Below are positions 32,430 through 45,300 of a DNA stretch of 64,000 bases, piece by piece (within the stretch, counting starts at the first letter, position 1; every line of letters starts with the position of its first letter). The position numbers and the translations under genes are program-made. This DNA comes from Ampelocalamus luodianensis (lineage: Eukaryota; Streptophyta; Magnoliopsida; Poales; Poaceae): positions 61,862,522-61,926,521 of the forward strand of contig CM070620.1 in NCBI GenBank assembly GCA_036346255.1, given 5' to 3'. Below the pieces are notes generated by a model, which saw nothing but the letters and a program-made list of their open reading frames with translations, had not been told where the DNA came from and did no database searches.

Positions 32430-33737
32430 TCAGCATAGCGTGAGAGACTGCGCCTTTGGGCGGTAGGGGCTCCAACACCGCACGGTGGTGCGGAACTGCC
32501 GAGGTGTGAAGGTGCTACATCGGAAATGGAGCCACAGGAGGGGCGGCCAAAATACTTTCGGCGGTGGAGCTCCTCCAGAGCAGGAAGTAAGGCGAGGCGG
32601 TGCCCAAGTTGGAGTAGGAGTAGCCGCTAACATCCGAACCGACCCTCGAGAAGAAGCCGCGGCGCTGCACCGACATCGCACAGTTCCCACTTGATGATCT
32701 TGGCGGGATTCCGCCGACAAACCAATGCCTTATGGCCTCCCGACCACAATGGCGACAAGACCCGAACCAGCCTGCACTCAAGCTCTATGCTCATCGCCGC
32801 ACTTGAAGCACTTCATGCCTTGCCTCGGGACCGGACGTAACCTAGGTGCACCGCGAGACGCCGAGAAGTGGAAGAAGATCGTGCCCTGTGAACTTGGTCT
32901 TGAATGACTTCGCGACCTTTGAACCTCTTGAAGTAGGCTCTGGAAGGTCCCACCCCACCGCTAAAACCCCTCTTCGGCGCCACTGCTCCTCGGATACCAC
33001 AGCGCCTTCTCCTCCGGCAACTCCTCACCAAGCTGCATCTCGGGCCCATGCCCCGGCTTGTTCGACCAGTGGAGCTGAAATCCCGCAACTCAATGCTCCC
33101 AATACCGCCGAACTCTTGCTGAGCCCCGCGAAACCTCTTGGCTTTTTCTCATCATTTGTGGCCACAGCGGGAACAAAACGAACCAGTTGTTAAAACTCGC
33201 CTCACTCATCATCGTCATCTTCCCCGCTGAAGTTCTCGCAGGAGACTTCCATTCGCTCCACATATGAAGTGGATAAAACCTCTTCCCCAAGTGCTCAACA
33301 AAATACTCCTGTGTAATCGGTCCATGAGTCTTTGTCCCGCCATCGTAACTCCTTCCCACCGATATCCGCCGCGCCTTCAATTGGAAGGCCACGAACCGAG
33401 CCCTCATTTCAGATGTCATCCCAGAGCCCGGAAGTGTTCTCCATGTGTCGCAGCCAATTAGCTGCGTCGACAGCGCGCTCGACCCGCCGAAGGTGTCCCG
33501 CCTCAAAGCGCTCCATTGATGTAATCCCATGGCATACGCCGCAGTGCCATCGCAGGCCACCACAGAGCGACAACAGCGCAGCTGGCGGGCTCGGTTCTCT
33601 GCATGCTGAAGCAACCTCTTCCTCCGACTCGCAGGCTAGCTTCTCCCACTCACGGAATTCCAAACCTCGCGGGCGATGCTCGCCTCGCCTGCGCCCTCGC
33701 CGCCTCGACCACGACCTCGGCCTCCACCCCTTGCCAT
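32430..33737 (-). pseudogene. gag: Element C gag, broken
   Basis: The start is chosen at ATG 33737 (minus), encoding MARGGGRGRG as in A. Frames at 33090-33614 (GHLRRVERAVDAA in one phase, CDTWRTLPGSG and EYFVEHLGKRFYP in another), 32813-33088 and 32430-32781 cover capsid, the zinc-knuckle region (CRHCGRE homology near 32700-32760) and the linker. It shows what A looked like before B inserted: the target region is continuous at about 33355-33385. Confidence 0.8.
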
Positions 33738-33920
33738 ATCTAATCATCACAGCAAAACAATCAAACAATAAGCAATTTCATCATCTAGGACCACAAGAGA
33801 AATCAAAATCTCAAAAAAAAGATAATGCAATGCATTAACCCATTCCCACCTACTTTGTGCATAGTGTGTCAAATTTAACCTTTCATATTCCACGGACCTA
33901 CACACCGCTCGATACCAATC
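33738..33920 (-). other. Element C leader and primer-binding site
   Basis: The leader motif is at about 33840-33868. The primer site at 33906-33919 reads TTGGTATCGAGCG, with the CAGAG core shortened as in G and F. Confidence 0.8.
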
Positions 33921-36113
33921 GTAACACCCGTGTTCGTCATGAGCCCGGAATGCTACTAAACAACTCTAATAACTCTAAAGAAGACAATTCTAATAAAAAT
34001 TTCTAGAACCTCCCTTGTAAAGTTAATTACATGAAGGTTCCAACACACGTAATAATCAAATATTAATTAAACTTCCATTCCAAATCATCAAAGAATAATC
34101 GAAACATGCTAAGAAACCATCATAACTAGAGAGGTATAACATTCCACTACTCCTCATTATTACATTTAATCCATAGCATAAGACGGATCATATTATTCAA
34201 AGATCAATAACTCTCTCAAGATCAATCATCCTTATTTAGTTCATGTGGTATGTGTGTGACTAGTGTACCTAATTTCCCCATGCATGTCATTCTTGTCTCG
34301 GTACCTAAACAACAATAAAGCAAGAGTGAGTCCATAGACTCAGCAAGTACATTAAGAAACCATGGCAATAACACACATATAAAGGGAAATTAACATTAAA
34401 AACATCTCATATGCAAATGCAATGCTCAAGGACTTTTATCTTTAACTTTCTGTGTACATTACACCTGTAATGCAGAGTATGCGACCGCCGCCGCATACCC
34501 ATGCCTCTTGGCGCACGACACGAGGACCACCTGCCCCACTCGCAAGTAACGGGACCTCAAGCCCACACTCCACGAGTGAGGATCTCGGCCCGCCACATTC
34601 ATGACGGGATCTCCAAAGGAAACATACTTGGGCACCACGTGACCAAGCCTCAACATGATATCTTTATGCAAATGCTTATCATGTAATCATCATCAAATTA
34701 CCAAAATTCAACATCACTTAATCATAGTAAAGCATGAGCATCATTTGAACAATAACCATACTTAAGCATTCATTAAGTATACCATCTTGCAATGCATCCA
34801 TACAGCAATTAACACACAATTTAGACAATCATTCAAAACAACAATGCACTTGCCTCAACCGTGCGAAGGTGGATGTCGGGAATGAGGTACTGCTCCCGAG
34901 CCAAACCCACACTGACAACAATTGAGACAGGCTAAGGCTACCATAAGGGCCTAATAACGAAATCATAAACACAACATGAGTACATGGTCCACTAAACGCA
35001 ACCCCAACGTTAAAGCTAGCTGTCAGATTTCCTTTCCAGAGAACAGCCCCTTCGAAAAATCATAACTAAATGTACAGAAATCCAAATGGAGTGATCTTGG
35101 ACATTCTGAAAAGGTTATTGAATTCCCTTCTAAACCTAGTTGGTGAGGTTCTCTGATTCGGCCATTTCCTAGTCCTACCAATCTAAACAACAGAGTATCA
35201 ATTTTCACGTCGGGTCTCTGGACAGCAACATTGAACTATCATAACTTCTCTACGTTCGTCCGAATTTCATGATCTTTAGTTTTCCTGAAAGCTAGAAGGA
35301 TTATCTACAACTTTCGTTATACTGGGGTTCTCAGATTTCCACTTTAACCATCACTTTTAATTGGTTTTCTACAATCTGCCTAAATACTGACAGAGCAGTG
35401 GAACAGCAGACTTAGAAAATCATAACTCTCTAACCGTTAATCGGATTTGAGTGAACTTGGCGGCCACTGAAAGCTAAGACAATAACCTACAACTCTCTAG
35501 GAGACCAAAACTCCAGATTCAACCTCTAACCACACGAAATTTACCCCGCAAGCCACTGGACGAAAATTGCATTACAGCAGGCCGACTACCACCTAAACAA
35601 AGACTAACCAAAATCTCTCCCAAGACTAATTATCCTTCAAGAACAGCGTGTTACCCTTGACGATGCTGCCGAAGCGAACCCCGGATGGCGATCCTTCCCT
35701 CTTCCTCTTCTCCCTTCTCTTCTCCCTCCTTTCTTCCCTCCTTTCTTCCTCTATGGCCGGCGGCAAGGAGGGCTTCTTCTCCTCAAGGCCGGCAGCAATG
35801 GAGGGGAGGTTGGGGGCGCAAGGGGGAGAACCAGGAGGTGGTGCGCAAGGGAGGTGGTGCGCAGGGGAAGGAGAGGAGATGGGGGGCGGCGCCAAAGGGG
35901 AGTGGGGCTCGGCTAGGTTTGGGGAAAAGTGGTGCCTTCCCCCTTGGCCGCCACCTAAGGCCCGATGGGCCGAGCCCAAGCCAGGTTGGCGAAAAACGTG
36001 CTTTCACCCACGCTAGTTGCGAAAATCAACTCTTTCCTTTGATCCTTTTACTAATACTGAGAAGTCCCTCCCGAAACTCTTTCTCGAACCTCTCGAGCTT
36101 TTGGGACATTACA
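33921..36113 (-). repeat. Element C 5' LTR
   Basis: About 2.19 kb, matching 26856-29054. Hairpin ladder at about 34455-34610. The start reads CGTAACACC where TGTAACACC is expected. The GC-rich leader (35690-36000) gives spurious frames of 61-174 codons. Confidence 0.92.
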
Positions 36114-36118
36114 GTTCG
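36114..36118. repeat. Target-site duplication of element C, right copy
   Basis: GTTCG after GACATTACA; matches 26851-26855. Confidence 0.85.
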
Positions 36119-37495
36119 GTCCTTAATTAACCCGGACAAGTCCACCACAAAACCCAATCTCGTGCACAAAAGCACCATCACTAGCTTCCTCTTGTCCAGA
36201 TCAATTTAAATTTCAAATACAAGTCTGATTTAAAGAAACTAGACAAAGAGTTTAAAATAACAAAAGTTCATTTGTGATTCCCATGTTTGACAAGATATTC
36301 TTGTCAAACACTAAAATCTCTAGACTGCATGTCTAAGCCAAATCTAAAAATCTATGCTATAGTATACATTACTATGCTAAGGTTGAGTGTATGGTGGCAA
36401 TTGAGGTAATCCATCATGTTAGGTCATATCTAACTACTAATAGATCACAGTTTGTATTTTCAGAAAAATAGCATGCACAGTTGTCACTGGATTTAGAAAA
36501 TCTAATGTATAAAATTTAGGATCAACATGGTGCAGAGAGGATGCTTGCCTTGATAGTAATAAACCTCATTGCAGAGTTCAGAGTTGCTCAGAATATATTC
36601 AATTGCTTCACAGAACTGCATTCTAAAAGAAGCAATAAGACCCAATAAATACCAAAGCCCGACAATAAGTCCAAATGGAAGAAATATGCATGATCAATCT
36701 GGAAATGCATGATTGACAATATGCTTAAGTTATATCTACCCTAATAGTAATACTAACCTGATTATAACTTACTGCTTTTAAAAGATAGAAACTAGGTTTA
36801 GTTCAAGTTGCGCTTTGATTTTGAAATGAACTAGAAACAGATGATAGCGATTTTGAGAAAATAAAGATAGATCAAGCAAAGGTTCAAAAATGAAGCTTAG
36901 CCTGATCTATTAAGGTAGTTAATACCCTAAACTAACTTTAACCCAACCCTACTTGGTTAGATTACAAAAGCTGAAAGAAACTTGCATTGTCGGTTGAACC
37001 GACAAAAAGGAACAGAGGCAGATTTTTGTCATCAACCTAAATAGATGATAACAAGGATTAAAAGAATAACTTGTTATGCTACTAGAGTTTAGTTGAAACC
37101 TAACTAGGATGATAAGTCGACAGGCGAAACCCTAATTCTTGAAAATGACATGGAAAACCGAAAAGTTATAATAACAACTTTTCAGTTTGAAGCAAGTTGA
37201 AGCTACTGATGCTCAAAAGAATGATTCACAGGAGCTTCTAAAGTCCTTAAGATGCTCAAGATGTGAAAAACTAGGGTTTTAGCTTACCAGTAAAGGAAAG
37301 ACACCACAGACTTTGAAAACCGAAGTGGATTGACAGAGAAATAAACTCTGGATTTAACCTACAAAAGATAACCAATCTTTATTGCGAGGGTAAAACCAGT
37401 GCTTAAGGTGGATAAGCAATGGACAAGAGCAAGAAACTCCTTTGGACAACAATGGAGGATGAGCTTGATGGTCAACAATGGTAACAAAGAAAAGC

Positions 37496-37508
37496 TAGGG
37501 TTTATATA
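37496..37508 (-). promoter_or_regulatory. Candidate promoter of the D LTR: TATA box fused to a telobox
   Basis: The minus strand reads TATATAAACCCTA: TATATAAA (37501-37508) overlaps telobox AAACCCTA (37496-37503). It is about 1.6 kb inside the LTR from its promoter-side edge. A start site just left of it is plausible. Confidence 0.55.
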
Positions 37509-37724
37509 TGGATGTTGAGCTACAGGGCAAGAGGGAAAGATCTAGAGTTGATGAGGTGTCTACTTAGCTAAATATCAAAAAATTTGTGGTATAATCTTTG
37601 GATAATCCTCTCCTCTGCTCTCAGAAATGGCTGCGCGCAGAGATAAGGAAGAAGGGAGGCAAAATATGACATGTGGGTCCCTTTGTCATCCTCAGCCGCA
37701 CGCGCTTCATAAAAGCTCAAAAGA

Positions 37725-38540
37725 ATATCAGCCGTCCGATTGAAAATGGGCGGCTGTGATAAATAGAGAGGTTAAAAGGTTTTAACCGGCATCAGTTAAT
37801 ATGGACCGTGCGATCTAGAACGGTCGATCGAGATTAAAACAGAGCCCAAAAGGAATCTCGGGATCTACTTTGAAGTCTGGACGTTGGATTGGAATCCATC
37901 GGTCAATTAAAAGGAATACACGTCACTCGATTAGATGAGATGACGCGGCACGTTAGATTAGATTTCTACGGTCGAGATGGGGCAAAGAACCGGATGGTCT
38001 GATTGCATACACTCATATGGGCCCTACGATTGAAATCCAACGATCCACCGAATTTGGGCTTTAAAGGCCCACGGTCAAAAAGAAGCGCCGTAGGATTTAA
38101 ATCCAAAGGCCCCGATAAACGCGCGCCTTTGATTTCAAAATGAAATGAACGACGCGGTTAGATCAAGAATGGACGGCTGAGATCGTGAGGGGATCCGGAG
38201 TCGTCCGAATGCATACACCAATCTGGACCACACGATGAAGATCTAACGGCCCAGAGGAGCGCGGGCCTTAATAACACGCGGTAAAAAGGAAAGCCGTAGG
38301 ATTTGAATCTGACGGCTCAGCGAAAAGCGCGCCTTTAAGTTTAAAACGAAAAGGGAGGCGCTGTTGGATCGGGAATGAACGGTGGAGATCGAGACAGGCT
38401 CCGGAGTTGTCCGATTGCATACACTGACCTCGATCGTTAGATTAAGATCCAACGGTGGAGATCAAAGCGAACACGTGGACAACTCGCGTGGCGTTGCGGC
38501 CTCGCCCGTTCGGTTGAAGATCGACGGCTCACATCACGTA
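37725..38540. repeat. Cluster of CCGTTGGAT/ATCCAACGG quasi-palindromes
   Basis: About ten imperfect inverted repeats such as GCCGTCCGATTGAAAAT, CTACGATTGAAATCCAACG and CGTTAGATTAAGATCCAACGG, roughly 60-90 bp apart. Related clusters lie in the E LTR (41380-41540, 42600-42710) and the F LTRs (50935-50960, 52470-52570, 62240-62345). Confidence 0.7.
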
Positions 38541-39131
38541 GGAGGTTTGAGCTCGCTTTCGAACGTGACAGAACCGGACCACTTACACTGGGTTGGACCC
38601 AACCACATGGCTCGAGTCGCTACAAATGCTAGGGTTTGGATTCAAACCGCTTTGTTGACAGTAACCTATTCAAATGCTTAAAAGGTTTGATGGGGTTTAA
38701 AATAGCAAATAAATTTGTAAAATCCTGAAATTTTTGCTGGAGGCTACTGGGATGATATATTTCCCAGATAAATTTTAAAATCACATGATCACTTTGTAAA
38801 ATACATAAATATTTATTTTAGCCCGAAAATATTCATTTAAAGATAATTATTTTTCTTTAAGTCAATATAATTTCTAAAAATCCAACAAAAATATTTTCAG
38901 CCAACATAATTGATCTAGGCTTTAATAAAAAATACTTCCCAGTCACAATACAAGTTTTATATTGTATTCCTTTAAGACTTTAAATGGTTCTTTAGGATTT
39001 TGGCTAAAAAGGAAGGTTTTCAATTTGTAACATACTACCCAAATTGTAGAAATGAACAGAATGCTATGAATAAAGACCTCATTCTGTTCAGTAAAGCATT
39101 TAATTACTGTTTATAGAATCGGGATGTTACA

Positions 39132-39160
39132 TCAACCACTTACAATCTTGGCACCGAGTC
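39132..39160 (-). mobile_element. Element D, 3' end of the body
   Basis: 29 bp between the D LTR and E. It aligns with the polypurine tract plus stem-loop of E (TCAACCACTTAC for AACCTCCCCCCTTAC, then AATCTTGGCACCGAG for AAATCTCGTCCCGAG), strongly mutated. The D body continues right of the window beyond E. Confidence 0.6.
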
Positions 39161-42100
39161 TGAGGATTCGGTTTATTCTGACTTGTAATGTTTAACCATC
39201 CACTTGGTCCTAACAGATAAATCAAATAAACCAAGCCTCGAGATATGTGTACTTCCAAATGCAAATGATACACACTCATTGCAAAATCGCATCAATTCCA
39301 TTCATTCACATAGAACCAAACACAAAAATAACTTAAACGACATACATAATATAAAGAGAGTTAATACAAAGAGAGGCCGACCGCCAAAAGTCATACAAAT
39401 AAGTAAATACACAGTGGAAGCAAAATGGCCTTAAGATGGCGATAAACAAAGCCAATCGGTGTGCCTTTACCCACAAGGCAACCAACCGACCGCCAAGCTA
39501 ATCGTCCCAACAGCGCATAGAACAGACTCACAAAAGTGAGGCCCTTGGGGCTCACCTTCTTCCTCTCGCAACAATTAATATTAAGCAAAGCGGATGAGTA
39601 CAAAAATTGTTTTTGTACTGCAAGACCTGACGTGTGAGATAATGAACTATAATTAACTACATGCAAGCTTTATTTAAGTGGATGAGGCTCGACTTATTTT
39701 CAGATAAAGCAAGTTTTCATTTGCAATAAGGTAATAGATTCAAAGCAAGTTTGCAATTAACTTTTATTGTTCAAATAAAGAGAGATAATATTAACAATAG
39801 ATAGGAACAACACCAACCTAGAAGTGACTAACCCATAGTCACCACAACAATAGCATGAAGTACCCTTCATACCACCCATGTCAAGTTTAATTTTAAAAGG
39901 TTGTAGTCTAGTTCTCATGGAAATAACCAAGCGTGTCCATAACCTAGGACGAGGCTATTCGAATAGTTTTAACCCTGCAGGGGTGTACCATGTACCCACA
40001 CGATAGACCGCCTTTCCACCAGCCACGGTTAGCATACTTCCTTTGGTATGCAGGCAAACGGCTAAGTCTAACAAGACGTTTTCCAATGGACGATGCTAAT
40101 TAAGAGCCGCGAACCCACGGAGAAGGACACATTAGACAGCCTAACCGGTCTGCAAATGCTCCCCTCACACACCACAACACACACACACACACACACACAC
40201 AAGAACACACCCACCGACCAGCTCATAATTAACACCTCCCAAAGTACTTAGTCAAGAGAGGTTCCATATCCCCCTCGCGTGGTTAGCACGCAACAATTGC
40301 TTGGATCAATGGCACAAGTAACTCGGTCCTTAGGGACTTAGGCACCATTCCAATCACACCCAACAGATCACCCAACATACCATTGTGCCCAAGCCAAGAT
40401 ATAATTTTTGTTTTCAGTTTTTGATTTGCAAAATGGTAAAACACAAGGGTTGGACATAATGGAATAATAATAGCATTTGTGTGATCATGATCACCGACTA
40501 AGTCGATGATCGCCCAATACTACCGATAACTAGGCATGTCTAAGCAAGGTAGTCTAAGGTCCTATCTAACCTTAGGAACAAGAACTAACTAAAAGGATTA
40601 GTGAAGAAAAAGATATGATCTAAATACTCATTTTCGGCCAAAATGCTACCCTTAATTAGTACTGTTCATAAAATATTTTCTAGAGTGATTTTGAAGCTGA
40701 AACTTTTATGGTAGTTAGCTACTGGTATTATAAGGTTACATGTAAATTTTTGGGTCATTTTGAGTTATATTGAAAGAGTTATGATTTGTCTAAATTGTTT
40801 AGGGTATTAAACTAAAATATGATCCTTATGATTTTTAAAAACAGTAAAATTTGTGAAACGAATTTTCCTAGCAAATACACTAGCAGTGGAAGCTAATCCA
40901 ATCGGATTCATACAAAAATGAGCTATAGATAAAAAGATATGCATTTTACAAGTTTGCTAAAAGTTCTGAAAAACAGTATTAAGTTCACTTGCTTACTATT
41001 TTTGAGAAGGGTTTTCCAGGGTTGATCATGGTCTCTAATTATTTTTCCATCTAAGCTCAAGTTATAAGGAAGCTAAAAAAATTGGTTTCACTAAAAATTG
41101 ATTTTCAGAGAATTAGTTATGCAATTTACAAGTTAATTGCCATTTTTAGAATAACAAGTAAAACCTATTTCTAAACCAATTTTAAAATCTGTTTTCTGGA
41201 GCCGAACTAAACTTCTATCCATTTTTAGATTAAAGTACAGTTCACACTAAAGCTAACAAAATTTGAATCAACCTAATTGGATTTAAAATGAATTAGCTAT
41301 GCATTTTGAAATTTAATACCTTTTCAGTTTGCAAATAAAGCTCTCGAAAACCACAAATATCATTACGACGTGGACGAACTCTGGCCGTTGATCTTGCATC
41401 ACACGGCCCGAGCGCTCGATAGCGCGCTACGCCCGCGAGGTCGGCGGACGGTGGGACCGTTGATCTTGGATCCAACGGTCCGTAGAACCACACCGGCGCT
41501 TGAATTCACGCGCGAGAAAGAGGCCGCGTGGATCGCCGATGGTGAGATGGACGGCTCACAATCCACGCCATACAAAGACTCAAAGACAGCTTTCGGACGA
41601 TCGCAGCCGCAGATCGTAAAGTGGACGCCGACGTTGGGCCACGTCGCGCACGTATAGGACGCTGTCGGCGATAACGCGGCCGAGGGCTTTGCCGCGCAAA
41701 TCGCCGACGCACCAAAAGCACGCGGCGGACCGGTGCTAGCTACGGGTGCGCAATAGCATTGCGCACCCCTGTATCACCCACACCGCGTGGTGGACGAGCG
41801 GTGGCGCGACGGCGCAGGCGGCGCGGTAAAGACGACAACGACGCCAAGCAGCAAAGAAAGAGCTCTGCAATGTCCATTGGCGGTCCGAGCATCTAGGGGC
41901 TACCAGGAGCTACTGACGGACGCAGAGGTGCGAGGAGGTCGGAGCAGCTCCGGCACGACGCACGCGACGGACTGCAGGAAGATGACGTGGAGCGGACGGC
42001 CCGAGCAAAACCAACCACACCGCGTCGGAAGATGGATTCCAAACGACTCCGTGATGCTACGAGCAAGGAATCGGAGGGAGGAGGACTCACCGCGCGGAGA

Positions 42101-43285
42101 CGAAGAAAGGTGCTCGCGGCCATTTGGGGAAACTCCAAAATCCGGTGCTCCGCCAAAGCAACCTGAAATGGGGTGGGGTTAAGCACCACCGAGGTGAGGA
42201 GAAGCAACAGGAGCAAGGAGGAGCCAGGAACCACCGGAGCACTGGGTTCACCGAGGAGCTGGCGGCAACAACGGGCCAAGGATTATGGTGTTTTGGGAGC
42301 TCCACGAGTGTAGTGGGTGCAGTGAGAGCTCAAGGGTGGGTAAAGGAAGCTAAGGGAGGACACGGGAGCTTAAGTAGCTGAGGGGAAGCCAGGAGCGATG
42401 GCAGCAAGCCTCGGATGCCCACGCCTCTCACGGTCGCGACGAGTGACAGGAGCAAGTGAGTAGTGGACTTTCGGGGGCGGCCGCACGACGTGCATTAAAT
42501 GCGCCGCAGACACCCGTTGCGAGGTCGCCGGATGGGACAGGGCACTGCGCGCCCACGCTCGGCTCCGCCATGGCGCAGCGTCGCGCGAGCGAGAGGAAGG
42601 CGACGACTCGGCCACCGTCCGATTTCCATCCGAGGGTTAACACGCGACCGCGTCGACGCGTAGATGGGCAAACGCGGACCGAGCGATGGAAATCCAACGG
42701 CCGACGACGCGCGCGCCGCCGCATCGCCGCCGGTGCAAATAGTTGGCTCGGTCGAGTCAAGTGACTCGAGCCCGAGCCCGACTTCGCCCGAGGAACAAAG
42801 TGAAAACCGCTTAGGGTTTGATTTTTGAACTGAAACTTTGGGGATTTAATTGAGGTATCAAACCAACTCTAAAAATTATGAAATTTTAACTGGAGCTACC
42901 TGACCTTAGGGTTAACCTTCCATAAAATTTCCAGAGATTTTTGTGCACTGGAATTTTCTCAAGAAATTCCAGTAGTCTAATTCAAAGGTTTGACCAAGGT
43001 TTGACTTGCCTCTAAAATATTTCAAAAGTTTCCAAAAATTATGAAATAATTCAGAGGTGTTACCAAGCAACCCTAGAACCCAGGGAAAATTATTACCAAG
43101 GGTTTTACATAAGATTTGACTAAGGAGGTTGTTGACTTGATAAATGAGGGTTTTGATTTTGAATTTTCCAAAATTCTTTTACAAGAATTTTCAGAAAAGT
43201 TCAAAAGCACAAGGATGTAAGAAAAGTTTTAATTTACCCTCAATTTCTTACATTTGAAACACAAGTTGAAATTTGGGATGTTACA
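39161..43285 (-). repeat. Element E 3' LTR
   Basis: 4125 bp, TGAGGATTCGG to GGGATGTTACA. It contains a CTATTC/GAATAG, CCCTGCAGGG and GCATAC/GTATGC hairpin group (39955-40051), a CA microsatellite (40177-40201), AT-rich blocks with GTTATGxATTT, a GC-rich region (41370-42770) and a telobox-like CTTAGGGTTTGATT near 42810. It lacks the roughly 460-bp block present in F (49872-50330), having about 140 bp instead. Frames of 60-131 codons in 41290-42770 are GC-rich shadows without family features. Confidence 0.88.
40177..40201. repeat. (CA)n microsatellite
   Basis: About 12 CA units in the E 3' LTR; the E 5' LTR (63825-63845) and the F LTRs have only a few units. Confidence 0.9.
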
Positions 43286-43321
43286 AACCTCCCCCCTTAC
43301 AAAAATCTCGTCCCGAGATTT
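43286..43321 (-). other. Element E polypurine tract and stem-loop
   Basis: On the minus strand, AAATCTCG-GGA-CGAGATTT (43303-43321, 8-bp stem) precedes GTAAGGGGGGAGGTT (43286-43300), which abuts TGTAACATCCC. Confidence 0.9.
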
Positions 43322-43324
43322 GGT

Positions 43325-44610
43325 TCACTCGGAAAAGAAAGAGGGGTAGTCTGCACGGAGACGATCTTCTCGTTCCCATGTAGCTTCATCCTCGGAATGG
43401 TTTGACCAATGAACTTTGAGGAACTTGATGGTCTTATTCCTTGTTCTCCGTTCAGCCTCCTCGAGGATGCGAACAGGGTGCTCGCGATAGGTCAAATTCT
43501 CTTGCACATCCAGGGTTTCCAACGGAGCTTCCTCAGTTGGAACACGGAGGCAGTTCTTGAGCTGGGACACATGAAACACATCATGTACCCCCGCAAGTGC
43601 AGCAGGCAACTCCAACTTGTAGGCAACAGCTCCCTTCTTCTCGATAATACTGCAGGGACCGACATATCGAGGAGCTAACTTGCCCTTAGCACCAAACGCC
43701 GTGACCCTTCAGAGGAGAAACCTTGAGATAAACAAAGTCATTGGGCTCAAAACTCAATTCGACGACGACGCGATCCGCATAGCTCTTTTGCCCGGATTGA
43801 GTGCGGCGTATGGCGATCACGAATGAGTGGACTTGACCTTCGCCTCATTAATCGAGTCCGCCAAAGAAAAGGTCTTTCACCGCCTCGCACCAGCTCAACG
43901 GTGTCATACACTTCCTCCGTATAGGGCCTCAAATGGTGCCATGCCGAGACCGGCTTGAAGTCGTTGTTATAAGAAAACTTCGAATGGCAAGCACTTCTCC
44001 CAAGTGCTTCCCATAGGAAAGAACACAAGCTCGCAAGATGTCCTCCAAAACTGGTTGACCTCTCGGTCCGCTCCATCCGCTTAGGGGTGATATGTCAGGC
44101 CGAAGAAAGACGAGTTCCCATAGCTTCTTGCAAGCTATGCCGTAATCGGGAAGTGAAGATGGAACCACGATCGAAATGATCGTCTTCGCACCCATGCAAG
44201 CTCACTATCCTCGGCGATATAGAGCCCGCAAGGTGACCGTGCGAATCTTGGTCTTGACGGAAGAAAATGCGCCACTTTCATCAACCGGTCAATGATAACC
44301 CAAATGGTATCATTGCCCTCGCGGTGATCTAGGTAGGCGCTGATAAAATCCATCCCGACCAATCCCACTTCCACTCCGAATGGGCAAGGGCTGAAGCAAT
44401 CCGCGCAGGCACCGATGCTCGGCCTTGACACGACGACACACGCCGCACTCAAGAACGAACCTTGCAATTTCCTCTTCATTCGGGTCCACCAAAATCTCTC
44501 GCGAAGATCCCGTACATCTTCGTGGCCCCGGATGAATGGACAAGGAGAATCATGGGATTTGCGGAGGATCAAATCCCGCAACTCCATGTCCTTTGGAACC
44601 ACAAGGCGCT
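43325..44610 (-). pseudogene. pol: Element E integrase and chromodomain-like tail, frameshifted
   Basis: The frame at 43325-43615 (96 codons, stop at the 3' end) has VHDVFHVSQLKNCLRVP and the tail NKTIKFLKVHWSNHSEDEAT with WEREDRLRADYPSFF. 44310-44602 holds the zinc region in two phases (ARFVLECGVCRRVKAEH) and the first catalytic Asp (GMDFISAYL). 43929-44195 and 43747-44076 hold the rest of the core (KKLWELVFLRP, DILRACVLSYGKHLGE). The part encoding VKWSNH-EATWE is chromodomain-like. Shifts occur every 100-300 bp. Confidence 0.82.
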
Positions 44611-44799
44611 TCTGAACCTCACGACACCAAGCTCATCTTCGGAGAAGCACTTGGTCGTTCCATTCTTGACATTTTCCTTGATGTGGTTCACTCCAACATC
44701 CGATCAGCCGAGCCGACTTGATCCGATCCACCAAGGTTGGTCTGTACAACCAAGGCAATGAGGAACCATGCTCAACCAAACCCATGTTGAGACTGAAAC

Positions 44800-45300
44800 T
44801 CCCGTAGAAGGGGTTGATGCTCTGGTAACAATGCATTGCAATGCGCTTTGCGACTAAGCGCATCCGCAAACGACATTAGCCTTGCCCTGATGGTAGTGAA
44901 TACCCATGTCATATTCCTTGATCAACTCCAACCATCTCCTTTGCCCGAGGTTCAGTCCGTTGGGTGAACAAATACTTCAAGCTTTTGTGATCCGAATACA
45001 CTTCACAACGACACCGACAGGTAATGTCGCCAAATCTTAAGTGCATGGATCACACCGCCAACTCCAAGTCATGGGTAGGATAGTTAAGTTCATGAGGCCT
45101 TAATTGCCTTGATGCATAGGCCACTACCTTGCCTTCTTGCATAAGGACACAACCGAGGCCTCGACGAGAAGCATCACAAAAGATATCAAGCTTCGACGGA
45201 CATTGGGAGAACAAGAACGGGAGCGTGGTCAATCGCTTCTAAGTGCTTGAAACTTTCCTCGCAATCGCGACCACGAACTTCTTGTCCTTCATGAGCAACT
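44800..45300 (-). pseudogene. pol: Element E RNase H, frameshifted
   Basis: The frame at 45050-45232 reads LDIFCDASRRGLGCVLMQEG and KVVAYASRQLRPHELNYPTH. The following part (KYLFTQ, LRQRRWLELIKDYDM, VADALSRK homologies) is broken at 44830-45049. Confidence 0.82.

Larger units (their letters stand above)
26856..36113 (-). mobile_element. Element C: full-length Ty3/gypsy retrotransposon, same family as A
   Basis: A 9.26-kb minus-strand element with LTRs at 26856-29054 and 33921-36113 and duplication GTTCG (26851-26855, 36114-36118). The body carries gag, protease, RT, RNase H and integrase in the same order as A and is collinear with it, but with many more small deletions, a large share of them where A has CTG or CAG. 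It sits in the D LTR. Confidence 0.92.
36119..39131 (-). repeat. Element D 3' LTR, segment 3 (promoter side)
   Basis: The rest of the D LTR, ending GGGATGTTACA at 39131 like E and F. With segments 1 and 2 it totals about 4.3 kb, close to the E/F LTR length. 37500 and nearby hold a minus-strand TATA box and telobox. 37725-38540 is packed with CCGTTGGAT/ATCCAACGG quasi-palindromes also found in E and F. The frames at 38243-38452 and 38382-38681 are readings of these repeats, not genes. Confidence 0.75.

Noticed and set aside
38243..38681. Overlapping frames of 69 and 99 codons in the D LTR
   Set aside because: They read through the CCGTTGGAT-type inverted repeats on opposite strands and have no domain.
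41290..42770. Frames of 60-131 codons in the GC-rich part of the E LTR
   Set aside because: Overlapping on both strands, low complexity, inside a clear LTR, not conserved in the F LTR.
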